NCBI RefSeq assembly: GCF_023100805.1
Contig: NZ_CP095855.1
Coordinates: 3,327,001-3,391,000, forward strand
Length of the DNA: 64,000 nt
Direction of reading: 5' to 3'
Source of the DNA: Chitinophaga filiformis
GTDB lineage: Bacteria > Bacteroidota > Bacteroidia > Chitinophagales > Chitinophagaceae
A program made the position numbers and the translations under genes. Positions 7,835-15,097 of the stretch are shown piece after piece. Positions within the stretch are counted from its first letter, which is position 1; the number at the start of each line of letters is the position of its first letter. Under the pieces are notes generated by a model. It did no database searches, was not told the DNA's origin, and saw only the letters and a list, made by a program, of their open reading frames with translations.

Positions 7835-10800
7835 ATGAGCAAGATCTTTCGCCTACATAAGGGGGCTTCTGAAAATATTGAAGGCTGGCAGGATACAGGA
7901 GGGCATCTGCACGATACGTTTATCAATTCCATCAGCGATCCCGCCGGGGCAGACGCCAATACGCAAATTACTTCTATCCCTACGCCATTCGCAAGGATGG
8001 ACCTCGTAAGAACAGCCTTCCGTAATGTAAACCTTAGTGGCGTGATAGATGGTACTACTATCTATCATCGCATCATATCAGATTGCCTGGACATTGCGAA
8101 TATATTTTTTAATATCGAAGCACTCACCGATAAGATAGAGATCATAGAATGGAACGCCGGCATCTCCGTCAATGGCAATGATATTGAAATTTCAGATGAT
8201 AGTGACCTGGGCATGTTGATCAGGTCCAAAGATGCCAGGCATAAATTGCTGGGAGAGACTTTGAAGACATACATTGCACAGGATAAAGCCGCCTTTAACT
8301 TTTCGCACCTGAGCCATTTCTACCTGCTTAATTTTAAGAACGGCCCTGAGCCCATTAATATCATCGGGGGCACTTCACCCTCTACTTTATTCTTTTCTTC
8401 TGCCAATGACCTGTCTTACGTGGACATCACGTTTGCAAACGACAAGGTATTTGACAGCCAATACTGCCCTTTACATAAAAGAGATAAGGACTTTATCACG
8501 TTTATGTATGCATTAAAGGCATCTTTCCCCCAGTTCTCCAGCCGTTTTCCCGATGTAGACGCATATCTTGATACCTGCTTCCCCTTACTGGGGGAAGACC
8601 AGCGAACGATTATCCGGAACCTGGACGCCGGATTTTATGAAAAGGAATATCAGAAGATCCCGGTGAATTCAGTAGGCAACAATGCGGAGATATTACGCCA
8701 TCCGCTGAGATCAAGGAAATACAGCACGGTGAAATTCTCCGATGAGAATGATTTTGTCATGGATGCTTCCCGGCTGGTAGAAGGTCTCATGCCCTGTGTG
8801 CTTCCCATGGAACCCTACAATGAACACATGAAATTTGTGGGAGGGCTGTGGCAGAAAGACTATCATAAGAAGGTGCCTGCATACGACCCTGATCCCTTAT
8901 CTGAAAGGATGCTGCCGAACCAGGGACATGTAAAATATCCTTACCTGACGGTGAGCGATTTCCTGGAGCCTTACCTGGTAAAACTGCCTTATCCTATTGA
9001 CACGAAGCGTTTCTTTGACGGCAATTATACGATCCGTAGCGGCGATAGTGATCATGGTTATGCATTGCCCATTAAAAAGGATTATTTCAGGTACTTTACC
9101 CTGGAAGATCTGCAACGTACCGTGTCTGATGGCAAGAAGCGCTTCGAGATGGTGCAGATGCCCGGAGGAGTAAAGGTGATATTGAGAATTCCTGTCAGGA
9201 ATGGCCGGTTTATCGAAATGTCGCGCATTTATATAGTGAATCAATTCAGCGACAAGATCCAGTTGCCGGATGAAGCGAATAACCAGGGAATTATCGTTGA
9301 GCACCAGTTTACCGTGGCAGTATTTCCATTCCTCCGGATCAGCGATCCCAATATTAAGCCCCACTATAGAATAATGCTGGTAGACAGGGATACACAAGTG
9401 CTGACAAAGCATAACAGTTATACACTGAATTTCTATGATGAGACGCAGCCGCTGAAAGCCATTAACATGCTTCCTCCCCGTCACCGCAGCAATAAGCATA
9501 AACAGGAGGGTGTCACAACGCAATACAATATACTGGAGAATAATTTTGACTTTATAGAAGTTGTCAATACTACGGCCAGGGCACTGCTTATACCATTGTT
9601 CGTGCCGCAGCAAACAGCCGGGAAGGCCTTTAAGTTTGCCATTGACTTCGGTACGACGAATACGCATATTGAGTATAAGATCAGTAACGAATCGCCACGG
9701 CCATTCGATATTACAGCAGCCGATGTACAGGTAGGTACGCTGTATGCACCGGACGAGCGGACACTGGCGGCGCTGAAAGTGGCCAGACTGGGCCTGGGTG
9801 CTATTGCGCTTACTGAAGTGGTGAGGGAAGAATTCCTGCCATTTACGATAGGGCAGGGTAACCAGTATCGTTTCCCACAGCGCACGGTGATCTGCGACAA
9901 CGGATCTTTTAATCCGGATGAAGCCAACTTCGCGCTGGCTGATCTGAATATTCCGTTTGGATACTTAAAAGAAGTGGTGCAGTATGGAGGAGAGATTACT
10001 TCCAACCTGAAATGGGGCGAGTTCAGGAACCAAAAGCGATTTGAGCGCCGAACAAGGGCTTTCATGAAACAGCTAATGCTCATGATACGAAATAAGGTAC
10101 TGATCAATGGCGGAGATCTGGCTGCCACAGAGATTGTGTGGTTTTATCCAACAAGTATGACCATTTACAGGAGAACCTTCCTGGACAATGCCTGGAAGGA
10201 TTACTACAAAAGATATTTCGGTGACGCCAATAAGCTGCATTGCATGTCTGAATCCTTTGCTCCCTTCTATTATTATTATCATAAAGAGAATGTAAGGGCG
10301 CACGACAGAAGTGCCGTGAATATAGATATTGGTGGTGGTACAACTGATATTGTGGCTTATAAGGGGGAATTGCCTATCCTGTTAACCTCTTTCAAATTTG
10401 CATCAAATGCCATATTCGGAGATGGCTATGGCAGCAACGTCAATTCAAACGGTTTCGTCCAGCGCTTCGAAACAAGTATCAGCGAGTCGCTGAAGAACAT
10501 TACAGGCAATAATCTGAGTATAGTGTTAGAGGAACTGAAGAGCCGGAACTCAAACTCCATTGAGCTGATCGAGTTTTTCTTCTCCCTGGAAGATAATAAG
10601 GTCCTCAGGGACAAAGGTGTCTCGCTTTCATTCTCCAGGATGCTGATGGATGAGGGTGAATTGAAACTTGTATTAATCTTCTTCTATGCAGCAATTATAT
10701 ATCATGTTGCACAACTTATGAAGGCAAAGGGACTGGAAGTGCCCGAGTTCATCACTTTTAGCGGCAATGGCGCCAGGCTGGTGAGGCTTACAGACGGGGC

Positions 10801-11350
10801 TAACCTGCATACCCTGAATGCTTTTACCCGGATCATTTTTGCTGATGTGTTTGAGCAGGACTGCCCTGAAATTGAATTCAGGTTCAATGATAAGTCCAAG
10901 GAGATTACCTGCAAGGGTGGTCTTGAATGCACTGACTTTGTACATTTTCATAATCTGGAGAATGAGATCAGGAGCGTATTGGTAGGCGGAAAACAGGACC
11001 GCATCATTCCGCAGACGACGCTAAAGTACAGCCAGTTGGAAGACGAGCAGCTGATACAGGATGTTTGCGCAGCTGTGACTCAATATATCGATAAGTTCTT
11101 TGAATGGGATCATAAGTTTAATTACTTCCGCAATTTTGGTGTAAATCCCAGCAGGTTTGAGCAATATAAGCAGTTGCTGAAGGGCCGGGTAAGGAACGAT
11201 CTCCAGAGCGGCATCAAGGAAAAGCTGAAGGAACTGGCAGGGAACGTTAATGTTGATCTTGAAGAAACCTTGTTTTTTTATCCATTGATAGGGGCTTTGA
11301 ACAGGCTGGCCTATAAAATTTATCACGAAACTAACCTCATTAACTCATGA
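7835..11350 (+). CDS. Large actin/Hsp70-fold ATPase with unique N-terminal half
   Basis: The product has 1171 residues. The second half carries the ATPase signatures of the actin/Hsp70/sugar-kinase fold: phosphate-1 FAIDFGTTNTHIEY (about 601-614), phosphate-2 NIDIGGGTTDIVAY (about 829-842) and an adenosine-type motif FITFSGNGARLV (about 970-981). The first ~600 residues match nothing I know; they contain the conserved-looking stretch TSIPTPFARMDLVRTAF near 50-66. No signal peptide or membrane helix is evident, so it is cytoplasmic. Large actin-fold proteins of similar size include SrfB of enterobacteria, but I cannot claim that relationship. Its last four bases (ATGA) overlap the next gene's start. 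Together with the tubulin-like gene it gives one operon encoding both an actin-type and a tubulin-type NTPase. Confidence 0.8.
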   Translation: MSKIFRLHKGASENIEGWQDTGGHLHDTFINSISDPAGADANTQITSIPTPFARMDLVRTAFRNVNLSGVIDGTTIYHRIISDCLDIANIFFNIEALTDKIEIIEWNAGISVNGNDIEISDDSDLGMLIRSKDARHKLLGETLKTYIAQDKAAFNFSHLSHFYLLNFKNGPEPINIIGGTSPSTLFFSSANDLSYVDITFANDKVFDSQYCPLHKRDKDFITFMYALKASFPQFSSRFPDVDAYLDTCFPLLGEDQRTIIRNLDAGFYEKEYQKIPVNSVGNNAEILRHPLRSRKYSTVKFSDENDFVMDASRLVEGLMPCVLPMEPYNEHMKFVGGLWQKDYHKKVPAYDPDPLSERMLPNQGHVKYPYLTVSDFLEPYLVKLPYPIDTKRFFDGNYTIRSGDSDHGYALPIKKDYFRYFTLEDLQRTVSDGKKRFEMVQMPGGVKVILRIPVRNGRFIEMSRIYIVNQFSDKIQLPDEANNQGIIVEHQFTVAVFPFLRISDPNIKPHYRIMLVDRDTQVLTKHNSYTLNFYDETQPLKAINMLPPRHRSNKHKQEGVTTQYNILENNFDFIEVVNTTARALLIPLFVPQQTAGKAFKFAIDFGTTNTHIEYKISNESPRPFDITAADVQVGTLYAPDERTLAALKVARLGLGAIALTEVVREEFLPFTIGQGNQYRFPQRTVICDNGSFNPDEANFALADLNIPFGYLKEVVQYGGEITSNLKWGEFRNQKRFERRTRAFMKQLMLMIRNKVLINGGDLAATEIVWFYPTSMTIYRRTFLDNAWKDYYKRYFGDANKLHCMSESFAPFYYYYHKENVRAHDRSAVNIDIGGGTTDIVAYKGELPILLTSFKFASNAIFGDGYGSNVNSNGFVQRFETSISESLKNITGNNLSIVLEELKSRNSNSIELIEFFFSLEDNKVLRDKGVSLSFSRMLMDEGELKLVLIFFYAAIIYHVAQLMKAKGLEVPEFITFSGNGARLVRLTDGANLHTLNAFTRIIFADVFEQDCPEIEFRFNDKSKEITCKGGLECTDFVHFHNLENEIRSVLVGGKQDRIIPQTTLKYSQLEDEQLIQDVCAAVTQYIDKFFEWDHKFNYFRNFGVNPSRFEQYKQLLKGRVRNDLQSGIKEKLKELAGNVNVDLEETLFFYPLIGALNRLAYKIYHETNLINS

Positions 11351-12348
11351 AAGGAATTATCACCTTACTGATCTTTGTATGCTTTTTTCATAACGGTGTA
11401 TTAGCGCAGAAAACGGCGGCTAAGACCGTGACGGAGAAGAACGTGAAGAAGAATACTGCTAAAAAGACAGCTGCCAGGAAAGACGAAAGCCCGCAAAAAA
11501 GAAAGGAGAGCAAAGCTCCGCCAGAGAAAAGGAAAGAGACAGCGCCCGAACATGAAAAAAAGAATGTGATGGCTGAACCGGCTGATAGCGCTAAGGCGGC
11601 TGAAATAGCTGTCGCGCAGGCTGCTGATACTGTTTCGGCTACACCTTCTCCGCAGGAAGCGCCTGCTGCAATATCTTCAGCACCGGCAACAGCGCCGGCG
11701 CTGTTGCCGGTGGATGACTGGAGATGGTGGATAGTATGGCTGTCGCCGGTATTCATAATTGGCCTGGCCGTCTATGTTTTCCAGACAAATGGCAATATCT
11801 ATAAGAGGCTCCACAGGATTCAGGCAGACCTTGAGGCACAGAAAAAAGATTTTACATGGGAGAAGGCAAAGCTCCCAACGGGGATCACCAGGGCAGAGGT
11901 AGAGCATCTGATTAATTCAAATCCTGCACTGACCAGGATGATGGATGAATGCACTACGCTGAAAAGCAACATGGAGAAACTCACGCAGCCCTCGCCTAAA
12001 ATAGTTTCGTCTGTTCCTGTGGAAGAGTCAATAGCGAACACTTTTTATATGACGGGCCCTACCAACAATTACTTTCCATCCAGTGCAAAGTCCAGTCGCA
12101 GGGAGAATACGGTATATAAGTTCACCCTGCAACCCGGAGGGAACGAGGCCAGGTTTGAATTGCATACCACCGGCGCCAGTATCAGTGAGATCATCAAAGT
12201 GATTGAAAGCTATATTAAACCTGCCTGCGACGAGGAGAACCTGCCATCTTCCAACATCAGGAATATTGTAACCCGGAAGCAGGGTATTGCGATACTGGAC
12301 AATGAAAAATGGATCATTAAAGACAAAGCCGTTATAAGATATGAATAA
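11347..12348 (+). CDS. Single-pass membrane protein with Lys/Ala/Pro-rich linker and conserved C-terminal domain
   Basis: The product has 333 residues. Residues 1-21 form a signal peptide ending in LAQ. Residues 22-120 are low-complexity and rich in Lys, Glu, Ala and Pro, which would span the periplasm. Residues 127-146 are a membrane helix, and the remainder would be cytoplasmic: a helical stretch (about 147-220) and a compact C-terminal domain (about 228-333, with FYMTGPTNNYF and ending IIKDKAVIRYE). I have the impression of similar C-terminal domains in other Bacteroidota proteins but cannot name a family. The topology could link periplasm to cytoplasm, rather like TonB or TolA in reverse. 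It overlaps both neighbours (4 and 8 bases), so translation is coupled. Confidence 0.7.
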   Translation: MKGIITLLIFVCFFHNGVLAQKTAAKTVTEKNVKKNTAKKTAARKDESPQKRKESKAPPEKRKETAPEHEKKNVMAEPADSAKAAEIAVAQAADTVSATPSPQEAPAAISSAPATAPALLPVDDWRWWIVWLSPVFIIGLAVYVFQTNGNIYKRLHRIQADLEAQKKDFTWEKAKLPTGITRAEVEHLINSNPALTRMMDECTTLKSNMEKLTQPSPKIVSSVPVEESIANTFYMTGPTNNYFPSSAKSSRRENTVYKFTLQPGGNEARFELHTTGASISEIIKVIESYIKPACDEENLPSSNIRNIVTRKQGIAILDNEKWIIKDKAVIRYE

Positions 12349-13840
12349 TGTACAGGTAATAGAGATACTGGGTGTCATATCTATTATAGGGTTGCAGGTG
12401 ACAGTGTTTGTAACGACATTAAGGCGGATAAGGACCTTTGAACAGATATTTCCCTCACACGAGGAATTTGAGGTGATCAACGTCGGATTGGCAAGGCGGC
12501 TGTTTCAATTACATCCTGCTGAAGTGTTGAAGAATATCGGGGAATATATCAATCGGAGCAATGAAGAAGAGGAAGAGCTGTTGTATGTGGACCTGGTATT
12601 GAAGAAGGACAAAGGAAACCATGTCACAGAAAAGATATTGACAAACATCAACACTTATTTGCTTCGGAACAGAGGCGTAGCGGCAGATTTTCACCTTATT
12701 AAAGACATGGTGGAGAGAAACGTGGCAGTGGTGGAAAATGATATTCAGCAGGCCGCATCATTGCCCCTGTACCTTGGATTGCTGGGTACCTTTATGGGAA
12801 TTGTACTGGGGCTCATCCAGATATCCGGCAATAGCCTGGCGGGAGATCCTGCCAGTGCAGGTATGGCCATTCATTTACTGCTGGGTGGCGTAAAGATCGC
12901 AATGGTTGCCAGCTTTGCGGGATTGTTATGTACCCTGGCAACGAATAGCCTCTTTTTCAAACGGGCGAAGCGGAAAGTGGAGGATAGCCGGAATGAGTTC
13001 TATACTTTTATCCAGACAGACCTGATGCCATTGTTGAATCAGAATATTAATTCCACCTTATATTCCCTGCAGAACAACCTGCATAAGTTCAATGACGAGT
13101 TTAAGAGTAATGTATACCAGCTGAGCAGCGCTATGGGACAACATGTGCAGACGATCCAGTCGCAGGAGCGCATCCTGGATACGCTCAACAGGATGGATGT
13201 GGTCAATTTTGCAAATGCCAATGTTGTCATATTACAGGAACTACAGACATCTATCGGGCAGTTTAAGGCATTCAATGAATACGTAACCAATATCAGCGAA
13301 TTGGTAGGCAGCGCACGGACATTTGCCGAAAAGATGGGACAGGTGATGACCAGGACCGAAGAGTTGCATGTATTGGGAGACAATATTGTGGGGGTATTTA
13401 CGCAGAACAATGAATTGATGCGTTTCCTGCAGCAGCACTACAGCTCACTGGATGATAGTCATCAGCTGATCACAAAAGCCGTCAATGGAGTGGGCAATAC
13501 CCTGGATGGCAGCCTGCAGCTGTTGAAGGAGTTTACCCAGGAACGGATCATGGAGATCCAGCAGCTCACCTTGAAAGAGATTGACCAGATAAAGAACGAT
13601 TACTATGAAAAATGGAAGCACCTCGAGAAGCTGGGCCAGTTAGAGAAAATGAATGAGCACTTACAGGTTTTGAAGAGCCAGGGCAGTAACCACATGAGTA
13701 TGTTCAATGGGTTTAATGAACAGTTCACCAGGATGATAGCAGAACTGCACCTGATCAAAAATATATCTGAAAGCTCTATCTCTGTGCGCATTACCAGGTC
13801 GTTTACGAAACTGTTAGGTAAAAAGACGATTGCAAGATGA
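12341..13840 (+). CDS. MotA/TolQ/ExbB-type proton-channel protein, ZorA-like
   Basis: The product has 499 residues. The first helix is at about 6-26. A MotA/TolQ/ExbB core follows at about 125-210, with helix LPLYLGLLGTFMGIVLGLI preceded by RNVAVVENDIQQAAS and a last helix GVKIAMVASFAGLLCTLAT. This is the pattern of the third and fourth helices of MotA and ZorA, which form the stator pore. After it comes a ~280-residue cytoplasmic tail (about 215-490) rich in Gln, Leu and Glu heptads, consistent with a long coiled coil. A long tail distinguishes ZorA (anti-phage Zorya) from TolQ and ExbB. The partner MotB/ZorB-like gene overlaps by four bases. In known family members, ion flow through such a complex drives rotation or conformational work; that this one does so is inference. 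Confidence 0.82.
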   Translation: MNNVQVIEILGVISIIGLQVTVFVTTLRRIRTFEQIFPSHEEFEVINVGLARRLFQLHPAEVLKNIGEYINRSNEEEEELLYVDLVLKKDKGNHVTEKILTNINTYLLRNRGVAADFHLIKDMVERNVAVVENDIQQAASLPLYLGLLGTFMGIVLGLIQISGNSLAGDPASAGMAIHLLLGGVKIAMVASFAGLLCTLATNSLFFKRAKRKVEDSRNEFYTFIQTDLMPLLNQNINSTLYSLQNNLHKFNDEFKSNVYQLSSAMGQHVQTIQSQERILDTLNRMDVVNFANANVVILQELQTSIGQFKAFNEYVTNISELVGSARTFAEKMGQVMTRTEELHVLGDNIVGVFTQNNELMRFLQQHYSSLDDSHQLITKAVNGVGNTLDGSLQLLKEFTQERIMEIQQLTLKEIDQIKNDYYEKWKHLEKLGQLEKMNEHLQVLKSQGSNHMSMFNGFNEQFTRMIAELHLIKNISESSISVRITRSFTKLLGKKTIAR

Positions 13841-14493
13841 ATACCTCAAAATCAGATACCTTCTGGCCCAGCTATACAGACCTGATGACAAGCCTGTTCT
13901 TTGTGATGCTGGTATTGTATATTCTTACCTATGTAAGGCTGAACGCGACTATCCAGCTCCAGGCAAATAAGCTGAAAATTATTGAAACTGTAGAAGCAAA
14001 CCTGCAGCCGCTGAAAACGGAGACATCATTGTTTATTTACGAGCAACAGTATAAACGATTTAAACTGGCGTTTGACGTGAAGTTTGAAAATGATCAGTAC
14101 CAGTTAATACCGGGGCAGCTGGATAACTATGAGCAGACCATCAGTCACATCGAAAAAGCAGGGCTGAAGCTGAAATCTATCATTGATCACCTGAAGCAGG
14201 AGCGGGCGTCGGATGAGCGGCTGAAACAGGTGTCCTATGTGGTGGTAATAGCGGGGTATGCGTCCAGGACAGGAGAGGAGCTGCATAACTATGAACTAAG
14301 CTACAAGCGGGCATTGAAGTTAAAAGATTACTGGAAATCGAAGGGAATAGACTTTGAGGCCAGTGAGTATGAGGAGCTGGTAGACTTACAGATAGCAGGT
14401 AATGGATGGGGCGGTATCGGGCGATTGCCTTTGCAGGCCGATAACCAGCGATTTCTGATACAGATATTTCCGAAGATTGGTGATGTGAGGTGA
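13837..14493 (+). CDS. MotB/ZorB-like protein: one helix plus OmpA-like peptidoglycan-binding domain
   Basis: The product has 218 residues. WPSYTDLMTSLFFVMLVLYI (10-29) is a single N-terminal membrane helix with an aspartate at 15, the position of the proton-accepting Asp of MotB and ZorB. A helical linker covers 40-125. The end (about 128-215) is an OmpA/MotB-type domain: VVVIAGYASRTGEELHNYEL with SYKRALKLKDYWKSKGI fits the peptidoglycan-binding signature (G-A-S...N..LS..RA). It should anchor the complex to the cell wall. It is the last gene of the operon; a hairpin terminator follows six bases after the stop. Unlike Zorya loci, no ZorC, ZorD or ZorE gene follows. Confidence 0.83.
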   Translation: MNTSKSDTFWPSYTDLMTSLFFVMLVLYILTYVRLNATIQLQANKLKIIETVEANLQPLKTETSLFIYEQQYKRFKLAFDVKFENDQYQLIPGQLDNYEQTISHIEKAGLKLKSIIDHLKQERASDERLKQVSYVVVIAGYASRTGEELHNYELSYKRALKLKDYWKSKGIDFEASEYEELVDLQIAGNGWGGIGRLPLQADNQRFLIQIFPKIGDVR

Positions 14494-14498
14494 ATGAG

Positions 14499-14527
14499 AG
14501 GGCTTTCCCATTATGCCGGAAAGCCCT
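14499..14527. terminator. Bidirectional terminator closing the seven-gene operon
   Basis: A perfect 10-bp stem (14499-14508 with 14518-14527) has a 9-base loop and is followed by a T-rich run. It lies between the convergent ZorB-like gene and the reductase gene, so it can serve both. Confidence 0.75.
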
Positions 14528-14531
14528 TTAT

Positions 14532-15080
14532 TTATTTTACCGGTTCATAGTACAACAGCACTGCACCACTGCCAAAGGTTTTTGTCTTTAAGAGGGTAAG
14601 CGTTGTCCTGTCACTTATATTTTTAAACAATGGCAACCCTCCTCCTGCTATAACAGGGTGAACACATAACTGGCATTCATCAATCAATTGAAGGTTCATT
14701 AACTGGATGATCAGGCCCGGACTGCCAACCAGGATATCTTTACCCGGCTGCTGTTTCAGTGCCAGTACTTCTTCTTCCAGGCTCCGGGTTGCCAATCTTG
14801 CACTTTCCCAGTCTACACTTTTCAGGGTGTGGGAAAAAACAACTTTCTCAATCTTGTCCATTACCACGGCAAAATCGTCCATAGCTTTATTGCCCATAGG
14901 TTTTTGCACAAAGGGTTTCCAGTATTCCATCAGCTGATAAGTTGTTCTTCCATATAGCGCAACGCCTCCCTTACTTAGCAGTTCTGTGTAATGCTCATGT
15001 ATTTCATCATCCGGATTGACGGCGGTATGATCGCAAAAACCGTCAAGCGTCATATTTATTGCTGCAATTACTTTTCTCAT
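14532..15080 (-). CDS. Dihydrofolate-reductase-like (RibD C-terminal domain) protein
   Basis: The product has 182 residues from ATG 15080. It begins MRKVIAAINMTLDGFCDH, and GGVALYGRTTYQLMEYW plus DILVGSPGLIIQLMN are typical of the RibD_C/DHFR-like family (YyaP/YwjB group), which binds NADPH. The substrate is not known. An upstream in-frame ATG at 15098 would add six residues and overlap the stop codon of the PKD-protein gene by one base (TAATG); family starts that I remember favour the shorter form, but coupling with the upstream gene is possible. The length is normal for the family and nothing is missing. Confidence 0.85.
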   Translation of the reverse strand: MRKVIAAINMTLDGFCDHTAVNPDDEIHEHYTELLSKGGVALYGRTTYQLMEYWKPFVQKPMGNKAMDDFAVVMDKIEKVVFSHTLKSVDWESARLATRSLEEEVLALKQQPGKDILVGSPGLIIQLMNLQLIDECQLCVHPVIAGGGLPLFKNISDRTTLTLLKTKTFGSGAVLLYYEPVK

Positions 15081-15097
15081 GCTATGTTGTTGGATCA

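Noticed and set aside
11388..11756. Minus-strand frame rich in Ala, Ser and Phe inside the linker-protein gene
   Set aside because: It is the complement of the Lys/Ala/Pro-rich coding repeat of the operon gene, an artefact of biased composition.
4628..14493. Canonical Zorya anti-phage system
   Set aside because: Only the ZorA/ZorB-like pair is present. No ZorC, ZorD or ZorE gene lies within or beside the operon, so the name Zorya should not be applied.
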